Assembly: GCF_019397265.1 (NCBI RefSeq) | Contig: NZ_CP068985.1 | Coordinates: forward strand, 3,886,501-3,950,500 | From: Nonomuraea coxensis DSM 45129 | GTDB taxonomy: Bacteria; Actinomycetota; Actinomycetes; Streptosporangiales; Streptosporangiaceae | Reading direction: 5' to 3' | Length of the DNA stretch: 64,000 bases | In this document: positions 35,645 to 47,539 of the stretch, one piece after another | Position numbering within the stretch: position 1 is the first letter of the stretch | Layout of the letters: each line of letters begins with the position of its first letter | Notes under the pieces: generated by a model | Databases searched by the model: none | What the model saw: only the letters and a program-made list of their open reading frames with translations | Told to the model about the DNA's origin: nothing | Translations under genes and position numbers: made by a program

Positions 35645-36934
35645 ATGCGACGACTCTTATCTCCAGTGACCGTCCTTGTGAGCTTGACACTGGCGGCCGC
35701 CGCCTGCGGCGGAGGCGGGGGCGAGCCGGCCGCGCCCGCCACGTCCGTCGCCGACCCCATGAAGATCACCGGCGAGGTGACCTGGTGGGACACGACCCGG
35801 CCCGACAGCGAGGGCCCCACGTTCCAGGCCCTGATCAAGGAGTTCGAGGCCGCCTACCCCGGCATCAAGGTCAAATATGTGAACGTGCCGTCGGACCAGG
35901 CGCAGAACCAGTTCCAGACCGCCGCCCAGGCGGGCAGCGGCGCCCCCGACGTGATCCGCTCCGAGGTGGCCTGGACCTCACAGTTCGCCTCGCTCGGCTA
36001 CCTGCAGCCGCTGGACGGCAGCCGGGCGGTGGACCAGCCGGGCGACTTCCTGCCGGGCCCGTCGAGCAGCACCAAGTACAACGGCAAGACCTATGCCGTC
36101 CCCCAGGTGACCGACACCCTCGCGCTCCTCTACAACAAGCGGCTGCTCAAGGAGGCCGGCCACGAGGAGCCGCCGAAGACCGTCGCCGAGCTGAAGCAGA
36201 CCGCGCTCGACGTCAAGGCCAAGACGGGCGCGGAAGGGCTCGCCCTCAACGTCGACTCCTACTTCCTGCTCCCCTTCATGTACGGCGAGGGCGGCGACCT
36301 GCTCGACGTCCAGAACAAGAAGATCGTCGTCGACTCCCCGGCGAACGTGAAGGCCATGGAGACCGTCGCCGACCTCATCAGCTCGGGCGCCGCCCCCAAG
36401 CCCGCGACCACGGAGAGCTACGCCAACGCGATGACCGCCCTGAAGGAGGGCAAGGCCGCGATGATCTACAACGGCCCGTGGGCGCTGTCGGAGATCTACC
36501 AGGGCAAGGAGTTCCAGGACAAGGCCAACCTCGGCATCGCCCCCGTGCCGGCCGGCTCGGTCAAGGCCGGGGCCCCCACGGGCGGCTGGAACCTGGCGAT
36601 CTACGCGGGCTCGAAGAACATCCCGGCGGCCTACGAGTTCGTCCGCTTCATGACGACGGCGAAGGCCCAGGCGAAGATCGCCAAGGAGATCAGCCTGCTG
36701 CCGACCCGTACCTCGGCCTACGCCGACCCGGACGTCCAGGGCAACCAGGACGTCGCGGTGTTCAAGCCGATCATGGACACCGCGATGCCGCGGCCGTGGA
36801 TCCCTGAGGGCGGCCAGCTCTTCCAGCCGCTGCTGGAGGGCTACCAGGACCTCGTCGGCGGCAAGTCGGCCCCCGCGGACATGCTCAAGAAGGTGAGCGA
36901 GCAGTACCACGGGATCATGAAGGACTGGAGCTGA
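35645..36934 (+). CDS. extracellular maltodextrin-type solute-binding lipoprotein
   Basis: 429 residues from the ATG at 35645, preceded by GAGGAGAAG. The signal peptide ends in a lipobox (LAAAAC, Cys about residue 21) followed by a Gly/Ala-rich linker. The mature part, ITGEVTWWDTTRPDSEGPTFQALIKEFEAAYPGIKVKYV and the later TGGWNLAIYAGSKNIPAAYEFVRFM (given as key segments), is family 1 binding protein (MalE-like). It would capture maltodextrins and hand them to the two permeases that follow 3 bp and then overlap. Long frames extending far upstream are shadows of the pullulanase gene. Confidence 0.94.
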   Translation: MRRLLSPVTVLVSLTLAAAACGGGGGEPAAPATSVADPMKITGEVTWWDTTRPDSEGPTFQALIKEFEAAYPGIKVKYVNVPSDQAQNQFQTAAQAGSGAPDVIRSEVAWTSQFASLGYLQPLDGSRAVDQPGDFLPGPSSSTKYNGKTYAVPQVTDTLALLYNKRLLKEAGHEEPPKTVAELKQTALDVKAKTGAEGLALNVDSYFLLPFMYGEGGDLLDVQNKKIVVDSPANVKAMETVADLISSGAAPKPATTESYANAMTALKEGKAAMIYNGPWALSEIYQGKEFQDKANLGIAPVPAGSVKAGAPTGGWNLAIYAGSKNIPAAYEFVRFMTTAKAQAKIAKEISLLPTRTSAYADPDVQGNQDVAVFKPIMDTAMPRPWIPEGGQLFQPLLEGYQDLVGGKSAPADMLKKVSEQYHGIMKDWS

Positions 36935-36937
36935 CCC

Positions 36938-37921
36938 GTGGCGGTCTCCACCAGGAACGCGGCGGCCGCGGACGCCCGCGGCCGCCGCCGTGCCGGGCCC
37001 GGCCGGCTGCGGCGCTCCTTCGGCGCCCACTGGTACGCCTGGGCGATGGTCGCGCCGGTGCTGGCCGTGATGCTGGTGCTGATCGGCTGGCCGCTGGCGC
37101 GCGGGGTGTACCTGTCGCTGACCGACGCCACCGAGGCCAACATCGGCCGCACCATCGGCGTCAACGTCATCCCCTCCACGTACGAGTTCGTCGGCCTGGA
37201 CAACTACCTGCGGATCCTCACCAGCGAGCTGTTCTGGGACAAGCTCCTCTGGACGGTGATCTGGACGGTCGCCTGCGTCGCCCTGCACTACGGCGTCGGC
37301 CTCGCCCTCGCCGTCATGCTCAACAGGAAGCTGCGCTTCCGGTCCGTCTACCGGGTGCTGCTGATCCTGCCGTGGGCGGTGCCGGCGTTCGTGGCCGCCT
37401 TCGTCTGGCGCTACCTCTACAACAGCGACTACGGCGTGATCAACGGCATGCTGAAGCTGGCCGGGCTCGGCCCGGTCGGCTGGCTCGACGACCCGGTCAC
37501 GGCGAAGGCCGCGGTGATCGCCGTGAACGTGTGGATCGGCGTGCCGTTCATGATGGTGGCCCTGCTCGGCGGCCTGCAGTCGATCCCGGCGGAGCTGTAC
37601 GAGGCCGCCGAGGTGGACGGCGCCGGGCCCTGGCAGCGCTTCCGCGCGATCACGCTGCCCGGCCTGCGCCAGGTGTCGTCCACGGTGATCCTGCTCGGGA
37701 CCATCTGGACGTTCAACATGTTCCCCATCATCTTCCTCGTCACCCGAGGCGGTCCCGGCAGCGAGACGGAGATCCTCGTCACCTACGCCTTCCGCGAGGC
37801 GTTCACCGGGATCCGCGACTACTCCGGCTCGGCCGCCTGGGGCGTGATCATCCTGCTCATGCTGGTCGTGCTCGCCGTCGGCTACAGAAGGACGCTGCGC
37901 TCGCAAGGAGATCCCTGGTGA
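36938..37921 (+). CDS. sugar ABC transporter permease (MalF-like)
   Basis: 327 residues from a GTG at 36938, three bases after the binding-protein stop. Six or so membrane segments are visible, and the cytoplasmic EAA loop reads ELYEAAEVDGAGPWQRFRAITLPGL, which docks to the ATPase. It belongs to the CUT1 carbohydrate uptake family. No ATPase gene follows, as usual in actinomycetes, where a shared MsiK-type ATPase energises several importers. Confidence 0.93.
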   Translation: MAVSTRNAAAADARGRRRAGPGRLRRSFGAHWYAWAMVAPVLAVMLVLIGWPLARGVYLSLTDATEANIGRTIGVNVIPSTYEFVGLDNYLRILTSELFWDKLLWTVIWTVACVALHYGVGLALAVMLNRKLRFRSVYRVLLILPWAVPAFVAAFVWRYLYNSDYGVINGMLKLAGLGPVGWLDDPVTAKAAVIAVNVWIGVPFMMVALLGGLQSIPAELYEAAEVDGAGPWQRFRAITLPGLRQVSSTVILLGTIWTFNMFPIIFLVTRGGPGSETEILVTYAFREAFTGIRDYSGSAAWGVIILLMLVVLAVGYRRTLRSQGDPW

Positions 37922-38778
37922 CCACGTACGGATCCGGGGGCCGGCCGCGCGGCGAGCGCGGCGCCCTCGCCTCGATCGGCCTGCACGCGGGCCTGCTGCT
38001 CGCGGTGGCGATCAGCCTGTTCCCCGTCGTGTGGCTGGTGCTGACCTCGCTCAAGCCGCGCGACGGCTGGCTGTCGAGCGAGCTGCGCCTGTTCGACGAC
38101 TCCTCGCTGGACAACTACGCCCGCGTGCTGACCGCGACCGAGTTCCCGCGCTGGCTGCTCAACAGCGTGCTGACCGCCGGCCTCACCATGGTGGCCGGCG
38201 TCCTGCTGGCCGCCACCACCGGGTACGCGGTCAGCCGCTTCCGCTTCCCCGGCCACCGGGGCGTGATGTGGCTGCTGCTGGTCACCCAGATGTTCCCCGT
38301 CGCCATCCTCATCGTCCCGCTGTACAACCTGATGGCCGGGCTCGGGCTGCTCAACCAGATCCCGGGGCTGGTCATCGCGTACATGACGATCGCGGTGCCG
38401 TTCTGCGCCTGGATGATGAAGAGCTACTTCGACACCGTGCCGATCGAGATCGACCAGGCGGGGCTCGTGGACGGGCTGACGCCGTTCGGGGTGTTCCGCC
38501 GGGTGGTGCTGCCGCTGGCCAGGCCCGGCATCGCGGTGACCGCTTTCTACTGCTTCATGACCGCCTGGGGCGAGGTCGGCTACGCCACGGTGTTCATGTC
38601 GCAGGAGGACAAGCGCACGCTCGGCGTGGGCCTGCAGCAGTTCGTCGGCCAGCACTGGTCGGACTGGGGGCTGATGACCGCCTCGGCGGTGCTCATCGCC
38701 ATCCCGGCCGGCGCGGTCTTCCTGCTGGTGCAGCGGCACCTCGTCACCGGCCTCACGGCCGGCGCCACGAAGGCGTAG
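37918..38778 (+). CDS. sugar ABC transporter permease (MalG-like)
   Basis: 286 residues from a GTG at 37918 that overlaps the previous stop (GTGA), a sign of translational coupling. Six membrane segments; EAA loop IEIDQAGLVDGLTPFGVFRRVVLPLARPG. Segments LLLVTQMFPVAILIVPLYNLMAGLGLLN and the C-terminal end are typical of MalG-type CUT1 permeases. It completes the importer with the binding lipoprotein and the MalF-like partner. Confidence 0.93.
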   Translation: MTTYGSGGRPRGERGALASIGLHAGLLLAVAISLFPVVWLVLTSLKPRDGWLSSELRLFDDSSLDNYARVLTATEFPRWLLNSVLTAGLTMVAGVLLAATTGYAVSRFRFPGHRGVMWLLLVTQMFPVAILIVPLYNLMAGLGLLNQIPGLVIAYMTIAVPFCAWMMKSYFDTVPIEIDQAGLVDGLTPFGVFRRVVLPLARPGIAVTAFYCFMTAWGEVGYATVFMSQEDKRTLGVGLQQFVGQHWSDWGLMTASAVLIAIPAGAVFLLVQRHLVTGLTAGATKA

Positions 38779-38822
38779 GGCTCCCCTTGCATAACGTCAT
38801 GGAATAGTCGCTGTACGTGAAA

Positions 38823-38845
38823 GCACCAGTACAGGATGCTGGTGC
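38823..38845 (+). promoter_or_regulatory. hairpin around the ribosome-binding region of the next gene
   Basis: GCACCAG (38823-38829) and CTGGTGC (38839-38845) form a perfect 7-bp stem; the 9-nt loop contains AGGA and the stem ends one base before the ATG at 38847. If transcribed, the hairpin would partly hide the start site. Confidence 0.4.
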
Positions 38846-38846
38846 C

Positions 38847-41090
38847 ATGGACGGCTTCCTCGACGACACCTGCGGTGGACTCACCGAGCTGCGCGTGCAC
38901 GGCGTGTCCGGCACGCCGCCGCAGACCACCCTGCACCACCCCCACCCCTGGCGTGTGGCCGGCGACGCCGTCACGGGCTTCTACCGCCGGTGGTGGCCCG
39001 AGGGCCGCCCGGCCGGCGGCGACGCCGACGTGCCCGGCGCGCGCCGCCGGGAGGCCTACGCCTGGGGCGGGCTCACCTCCGGCGGCCGCGCGCTCGCGCT
39101 GTGGCTGCCGCTGCTGCCGTTCTCGCTGGTCAACCTGGCCTATTTCATGCTGCCCCGGCCGCCGCGCGGCAGGTGGCTGCGCCGCCTGGCCGAGGCCGCG
39201 CTGCGGCTGTTCGCGCTGCTGCTGACCGGCACGATGGTCGGCGCGGTCACCCGGGCGAGCGTCGACCTGTTCGGCTGGCAGTGCACCGCGCCGGGCCGCG
39301 CCTGCACCCTCGACGGCGCGCCCGCCTTCGCGCGCTGGCTGGCCGAGACGCAGGCCGCGGAGCCGTCGCGGCGGCTGGCCGTCGCCGCGCTCGCGCCGCT
39401 GCTGGTCGTCGGGCTGCTGTGGTGGCTCGGACGGCGCACCTGGCGGCGCGACGAGCAGACCGTCGTCCCGCCGGGCGGCGGGCCGCACGCCCGGGTCCCC
39501 CTGGCCCGGCCGCGCCTGTGGCACGGTGGCGCGCCGGTGTGGCGGCTGCGCGCGGTGCACGTCTCCTTCGCGGCCGCCTCGGTCGGGCTCGCGGTGAGCG
39601 GGCCGTTCGCCGCCACCCGGGCCGGGTTCGCGCTGACCGTCGCCAACGCCGCCGTCCAGGCCGCCGCCGCGCTGCTGGTCGTGCTGCCGCCGATCGCCCG
39701 CCGCCTCGACCCGCACACCGGCGCCGCCGCGCCGGCCTGGCTCACCTGGTCGTGCCAGGGGCTGCGGGCGGCGGCCGCGCTGGCGCTGGCCGCGACCGGC
39801 TGCGCGGCCCTGGCCGGGCTCGGGCCCGGCGCGGCCGGGCGGCAGCTCCCCGGCATCGGCGCGGGCGCGTTCCAGCACGCGCTCACCCTCGGGCTCGGCC
39901 TGTTCCTGCTGGCCGCCGTCGGCGCGCTCGCCGTCATGGACCGGCCGCGCGGCCACGACCCCGTCGAGCGGCGCGCGCTCGGCGGGCTGTCCGCCTGGGC
40001 CGCCCTCATGCTCGCCGCCGGCACCGCCAACGTGCTGGCGCTCGGCCTGCTGTTCTGGACCGCCGGCTACCTCGGCGAGCCCGGCGCGCCCGCCTCGCCC
40101 GGCCCGCTGCCGGTCACGCTCTTCCTCGACGACACGATCTGGTGGACGGCCGCCCTGGTGCCGCTGGTCGCGCTCGGCGCGCTCGCCGTCGCCGCCGTCC
40201 TGTGGCGGGCCCGCCGCGCCGAGAGCGCCCGGCTGGCGCCGCGCGTGGCCCACTACTACGGCGAGCGCAACGCCCAGGCGGTGGCCGCCGTCTGGGGCTT
40301 CGCCGCGCTCACCGACCGCGCCGGGCTCGTGCTGGGCGTGCTGACCGGTGTCGGCGTGGCCGGGTACGCGGCGGTGACCGCGGCCGGCCACCTCGGGTTG
40401 TTCCCGCCGGTGAACGGCCTCGCCGGCGCGCTGTCGTCGGCCGGGAGCTGGGCGCTGGTCGCCGTCGGGCTGGGGCTGGTGCTGATCGGGCGGCGCACCT
40501 ACCGCGACAGCCGGCTGCGCAGGACGGTCGGCATCCTGTGGGACGTCGCGACGTTCTGGCCGCGCGCCGTCCATCCCCTCGGCCCGCCCTGCTACGCCGA
40601 GCGGGTCGTCCCCGAGCTGGTGGCGCGGGTGGGCCGGCTGGCCCGCACCGACCAGGACCAGGTGATCGTCTCCGGCCACAGCCAGGGCAGCGTCATCGCC
40701 GCCGCGCTGGTGCTGCAGCTCAAGCCCGAGCTGCGGCGGCGGGTCGCGCTGCTCACGCACGGCTCGCCGCTGCGCCGCCTGTACGCCGCCTTCTTCCCCG
40801 CCTGGTTCGGCGCGGAAGGGCTGGCGGCGGTGCGGGCCGCGGTGCCCTGGCACAACCTCTACCGGCTGAGCGACCCGATCGGCGGGCCGGTCTTCCGGCG
40901 GCTCGACCCGTTCGCCGCCGCCGGCCACGGCCCGGTGAGCGACGACCCGGTGGACCGTTACTGCTGGGACCCGCGCCGGCCCGCGCTCGGCGAGCCGCTG
41001 CCCGAGGCCCGCTGGCACTCCGACTACTGGCTCGAACCCTCCTACGACGTGGCCTTCGACCGGCTGGTCCGGGTCAAGACGCCCGCCTGA
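38847..41090 (+). CDS. integral membrane protein with C-terminal lipase-like Ser hydrolase motif
   Basis: 747 residues from the ATG at 38847. It starts with TELRVHGVSGTPPQTTLHHPHPWRVAGD, then carries about 10-12 hydrophobic segments between residues 70 and 560 (for example LALWLPLLPFSLVNLAYFML), and ends in a soluble part with VIVSGHSQGSVIAAALVLQL (Ser about 613), the nucleophile elbow of alpha/beta-hydrolases, and HGSPLRRLYAAFFP. Such proteins are found in actinomycetes without known function; a membrane-bound esterase or lipase is the best guess. Stand-alone gene. Confidence 0.8.
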   Translation: MDGFLDDTCGGLTELRVHGVSGTPPQTTLHHPHPWRVAGDAVTGFYRRWWPEGRPAGGDADVPGARRREAYAWGGLTSGGRALALWLPLLPFSLVNLAYFMLPRPPRGRWLRRLAEAALRLFALLLTGTMVGAVTRASVDLFGWQCTAPGRACTLDGAPAFARWLAETQAAEPSRRLAVAALAPLLVVGLLWWLGRRTWRRDEQTVVPPGGGPHARVPLARPRLWHGGAPVWRLRAVHVSFAAASVGLAVSGPFAATRAGFALTVANAAVQAAAALLVVLPPIARRLDPHTGAAAPAWLTWSCQGLRAAAALALAATGCAALAGLGPGAAGRQLPGIGAGAFQHALTLGLGLFLLAAVGALAVMDRPRGHDPVERRALGGLSAWAALMLAAGTANVLALGLLFWTAGYLGEPGAPASPGPLPVTLFLDDTIWWTAALVPLVALGALAVAAVLWRARRAESARLAPRVAHYYGERNAQAVAAVWGFAALTDRAGLVLGVLTGVGVAGYAAVTAAGHLGLFPPVNGLAGALSSAGSWALVAVGLGLVLIGRRTYRDSRLRRTVGILWDVATFWPRAVHPLGPPCYAERVVPELVARVGRLARTDQDQVIVSGHSQGSVIAAALVLQLKPELRRRVALLTHGSPLRRLYAAFFPAWFGAEGLAAVRAAVPWHNLYRLSDPIGGPVFRRLDPFAAAGHGPVSDDPVDRYCWDPRRPALGEPLPEARWHSDYWLEPSYDVAFDRLVRVKTPA

Positions 41091-41160
41091 CCGGGCCTCC
41101 CAAGATCTGAAATTTTCTTTTAGTTCACCCTTCGGTCTTGAAAGTTATATCCGCGAGCGA

Positions 41161-44100
41161 TTGAGTTCGGTCGTGCAGACCCTCCGAATGCTGGCCGCCG
41201 CCGCGCTCGTGTTAGGCCCCCTGGCCCTCACCGCCGCGCCCGCGCAGGCCGAACCCGCACCACCCGCAGAGGACGCCCTCCAGGCGTCGTCCTACCCGCC
41301 GCCGTCCACGCTGCTGTCCAAGGCCGCCGCCGGGCAGCGGCGGCTGGAGACCGCCAAGCGCACCCGGCCGGTCGCGCCCGGGATCTCGCTCACCTCGTTC
41401 GACACCTACGACGAGCTCGGCTGGCTGCGCGCCGACGCCCTCACCGCCGAACTCGGCGGCAGCGGCGGCAACCGGGCCGACTACGTCTTCTCCGGCGAGG
41501 TGAGCAAGACCGAGCCGCTGTCCGGCCCCGCCGACCGGACCCACGCCGTCGCCGCCGTCAACGGCGACTTCTTCGACATCAACAACTCCGGCGCCGCCCA
41601 GGGCATCGGCGTCCAGAACGGCACGCTCGTCCAGTCGCCCGTCGCCGGGCACGAGAACGCGGTCGCGATCACCGGCGACGGCGTCGGCCGCGTGCTCAAG
41701 ATGTACTTCGAGGGCAGCGCGACCCCGGCGGGCGGCTCGCCGATCAAGCTCACCCAGTTCAACCAGCTCGTGCAGCGCGACGGGGTCGGGCTGTTCACGC
41801 CGCTGTGGGGCTCCTACACGCGGGCCCGCGCCGTCGAGGGCGCCACCGCCGTCGCCGAGGCCGTCCTGGTGGACGGCGTCGTCACCGAGGTGCGCGACGC
41901 CGCCGGCACCGGGCCGATCCCCGCCGGCACCACCGTCCTGCTCGGCCGCGACGCCGGGGCCGCCGCCGTGGCCGCGCTGAAGGCCGGCGACCGCGTGGAC
42001 GTCACCTACCGCCCCAATCCGGACGACGGCGGCGCCGTCCAGGCCGCCGTCGGCGGCAACTGGGTGCTGGTCAAGGACGGCGTCGTGCAGAACTCCACCG
42101 ACCCGGCCGCCCACCCGCGCACCGCCGTCGGCTTCTCCGCCGACGGCCGCACGATGCACCTGCTCACCGTGGACGGCCGCCAGGCCGACAGCCGCGGCGT
42201 CACGCTCAACGAGCTGGCCGCCCTGATGGCCGACCTCGGCGCGGCGAACGCGCTCAACCTCGACGGCGGCGGCTCCTCGACCCTGCTCGCCCGCGAGCCC
42301 GGCGCCGCCGGGGTGCAGGTCGAGAACAGCCCCTCCGACGGCGGCGAGCGGCACGTGCCGAACGGCCTGGCCCTCTACGCGCCCGAGGGCAGCGGCACGC
42401 TCAAGGGCTTCTGGCTGGAGACCGCGAGCGACCCGGCCAGGGCGCCCGGCGTCGGCCCCGTCGCCGGCGGCCGCCCCGACCGCGTCTTCCCCGGCCTCAC
42501 CAGGAAGCTCACCGCCGCCGGCTACGACGAGACCTACGGCCCCGCCGCCGGCACGCCGACCTGGCGGGCCGAGCCGGCCGTGCACGGCGTCGTCCGCGAC
42601 GGCAGGTTCCACGCCCTCGTGCCCGGCCGGACCACCGTCACCGCCTCGCGCGGCGCCGCCAAGGGCACGATCGAGCTGACCGTGCTCCAGCCGCTGCGGC
42701 GGCTCGGCGTCACCGCCGACCGGCTCGGCATCTCCGGCGCCGACGGCACCGCCACGTTCGGCGTCGTCGGCTACGACCGCAACGGCAACTCCGCCCCCGT
42801 CGAGCCCGCCGACCTCACCCTCGACTACGACCGCGCCCTGCTCGAGGTCACCCCGGCCGAGCACGGCTTCTTCACCGTCAAGGCGAAGAAGGCCACCGGC
42901 TCCGGCCTGATCACCGCCAAGGCCGGCAAGATCGGCGCCGCCGTGCCGGTGACCGTCGGGTTCGAGGAGAAGCCGGTCGCCGACTTCGAGGACGCCGCCA
43001 CGTGGACGTTCGCCGCGGCCCGCGCCACCGGCTCGCTGTCGGCCGCCCCGGGGCGGAGCGGGGGCGGGCTGAAGCTGTCCTACGACTTCACCACCTCCAC
43101 CGCCACCCGCGCCGCGTACGCCGGCCCGCCGCAGCAGCTCGTGGTGGACGGGCAGCCGCAGGCGTTCGGCATGTGGATCCACTCCACCGGCAAGGGCGAG
43201 TGGCCGAGCCTCGAGTTCTACGACGCGCTCGGGCAGTCGCAGATCCTGCGCGGGCCGTACCTGACGTGGACCGGCTGGCAGTACGTCGAGTTCGCCGTGC
43301 CCGCCGGCGTCAACTACCCCCTCAAGCTGCGGCGCTTCTACGTCGCCGAGACCAGGGCCGACGCGAAGTACAGCAACGAGATCCTCATCGACGGGCTCGT
43401 CGCCAAGGTGCCTCCCGCGGTGACCGCGCCGGCCGCGCCCAAGGTCGCCGACCCCGTGGTCAAGGCTTCCGTGGCGGAGATGCCCTGGCGTTTCGCGGTC
43501 ATGTCCGACGCGCAGTTCGTCGCCAGGGACCCCGACAGCGACATCGTCAGGAACGCCCGCCGCACGCTGCGCGAGATCAAGGCCGCCCGGCCGGACTTCC
43601 TCGTCATCAACGGCGACCTGGTTGACGAGGCGTCCCCGGCGGACTTCGCGCTGGCCAAGCGGGTGCTGGACGAGGAGCTGGGCGGCGAGCTGCCCTACTA
43701 CTACGTCCCCGGCAACCACGAGGTCATGGGCGGCGACATCGCCAACTTCAGGACCGCGTTCGGGGCGACGTACCGGACGTTCGACCACAAGGGCACCCGG
43801 TTCATCACGCTGGACACCTCCCGGCTCAACCTGCGGGGCGGCGGCTACGACCAGGTGGCGGCGCTGCGCGCCGAGCTGGACCAGGCCGCCGAGGACGGCT
43901 CGATCGGCTCGGTCGCGGTGCTGTTCCACGTGCCGCCGCGCGACCCCACGCCCGGCAAGGGCAGCCAGCTCGGCGACCGCAAGGAGGCCGCGCTGGTCGA
44001 GGGCTGGCTCGCCGACTTCCAGCGCGAGACCGGCAAGGGCGCCGCCTACATCGGGGGGCACGTGGGCACCTTCCACGCCTCGCGCGTGGATGCGGTCCCG

Positions 44101-44580
44101 TACTTCATCAACGGCAACTCCGGCAAGAACCCCGCCACCTCCGCCGACGACGGCGGGTTCACCGGCTGGTCGCTGTGGGGCGTGGACCCGGTCACCGGGG
44201 CCGAGGCCGAGCACGTGCGGCGCAACTGGTTCGCCGACGCGCCCGACTGGATCGGCACGCAGGTCCGGCCGCACGTGGACGAGCTCGTCCTCACCGCGCC
44301 CGCCAGTGTCGCGGTCGGCACGCCCGCGCGGGTGAGCGCCGTGGTCGAGCAGGGGACGCGGACCGTGCCCGCCGCCTACCCGGCGTCGGCGTCGTGGTCC
44401 GGCTCGCCGAACCTGCACGTCGGGGCGCGCAACGCGGCCAAGCCGTGGCACGTCGCCGTCCTCGACCCGGCCACGGGGACGCTGACCGCGCTGCGCAAGG
44501 GGCAGGTGACGGTCGCCGTCACCGTCAACGGCGTCACCCGCCAGGCCGAGGTGTCCCTCACCGCCAGGGCCGCCGCCTGA
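41161..44580 (+). CDS. secreted phosphodiester glycosidase / metallophosphoesterase fusion
   Basis: 1139 residues from a TTG at 41161; GTG 41173 and ATG 41188 are alternative starts, as no strong ribosome site is visible. A signal peptide (LAAAALVLGPLALTAAPAQA) is present. Residues about 130-400 are the NAGPA-type phosphodiester glycosidase domain (AVNGDFFDINNSGAAQGIGV; ALNLDGGGSSTLL). Ig-like and other beta-rich linkers follow to about 770. A calcineurin-like phosphoesterase domain then has MSDAQF, INGDLVDEA, VPGNHEVMGG and GGHVGTFH; the usual Asp-x-His and Gly-His-x-His read DAQ and GHVG. It probably acts on phosphodiester-linked glycans of walls or polymers outside the cell. The 60 bp upstream are AT-rich, suiting a promoter. 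Confidence 0.9.
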   Translation: MSSVVQTLRMLAAAALVLGPLALTAAPAQAEPAPPAEDALQASSYPPPSTLLSKAAAGQRRLETAKRTRPVAPGISLTSFDTYDELGWLRADALTAELGGSGGNRADYVFSGEVSKTEPLSGPADRTHAVAAVNGDFFDINNSGAAQGIGVQNGTLVQSPVAGHENAVAITGDGVGRVLKMYFEGSATPAGGSPIKLTQFNQLVQRDGVGLFTPLWGSYTRARAVEGATAVAEAVLVDGVVTEVRDAAGTGPIPAGTTVLLGRDAGAAAVAALKAGDRVDVTYRPNPDDGGAVQAAVGGNWVLVKDGVVQNSTDPAAHPRTAVGFSADGRTMHLLTVDGRQADSRGVTLNELAALMADLGAANALNLDGGGSSTLLAREPGAAGVQVENSPSDGGERHVPNGLALYAPEGSGTLKGFWLETASDPARAPGVGPVAGGRPDRVFPGLTRKLTAAGYDETYGPAAGTPTWRAEPAVHGVVRDGRFHALVPGRTTVTASRGAAKGTIELTVLQPLRRLGVTADRLGISGADGTATFGVVGYDRNGNSAPVEPADLTLDYDRALLEVTPAEHGFFTVKAKKATGSGLITAKAGKIGAAVPVTVGFEEKPVADFEDAATWTFAAARATGSLSAAPGRSGGGLKLSYDFTTSTATRAAYAGPPQQLVVDGQPQAFGMWIHSTGKGEWPSLEFYDALGQSQILRGPYLTWTGWQYVEFAVPAGVNYPLKLRRFYVAETRADAKYSNEILIDGLVAKVPPAVTAPAAPKVADPVVKASVAEMPWRFAVMSDAQFVARDPDSDIVRNARRTLREIKAARPDFLVINGDLVDEASPADFALAKRVLDEELGGELPYYYVPGNHEVMGGDIANFRTAFGATYRTFDHKGTRFITLDTSRLNLRGGGYDQVAALRAELDQAAEDGSIGSVAVLFHVPPRDPTPGKGSQLGDRKEAALVEGWLADFQRETGKGAAYIGGHVGTFHASRVDAVPYFINGNSGKNPATSADDGGFTGWSLWGVDPVTGAEAEHVRRNWFADAPDWIGTQVRPHVDELVLTAPASVAVGTPARVSAVVEQGTRTVPAAYPASASWSGSPNLHVGARNAAKPWHVAVLDPATGTLTALRKGQVTVAVTVNGVTRQAEVSLTARAAA

Positions 44581-44596
44581 CGCGCCGCACCTTCCG

Positions 44597-44631
44597 GTCG
44601 AGCCCTCCGCCCCGCCGGTGGAGGGCTCGAC
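44597..44631. terminator. terminator hairpin after the phosphodiester glycosidase gene
   Basis: GTCGAGCCCTCC (44597-44608) and GGAGGGCTCGAC (44620-44631) are exact reverse complements across an 11-nt loop, 16 bp after the stop. Confidence 0.8.
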
Positions 44632-44663
44632 CCGTGATCGCGCCGGAGATCGGCGACTGCCAG

Positions 44664-47474
<2,811 letters not shown>

Positions 47475-47489
47475 GCCCGCGAAGGGAAA

Positions 47490-47524
47490 GGGCCGGGCCC
47501 CGCCATGACGGCGGGACCCGGCCC
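47490..47524. terminator. bidirectional hairpin between convergent lacZ and tuf genes
   Basis: Bases 47490-47504 pair with 47510-47524 over a 5-nt loop with a single mismatch in 15 positions. It lies between the beta-galactosidase stop (47474) and the EF-Tu paralogue stop (47540). Confidence 0.75.
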
Positions 47525-47539
47525 CGGGACCGGCCGGAG

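Noticed and set aside
31370..36934. A continuous plus-strand open frame of 1854 codons
   Set aside because: All but its last 430 codons are the antisense shadow of the pullulanase and its neighbour; only the binding lipoprotein from 35645 has a ribosome site, signal peptide and family motifs.
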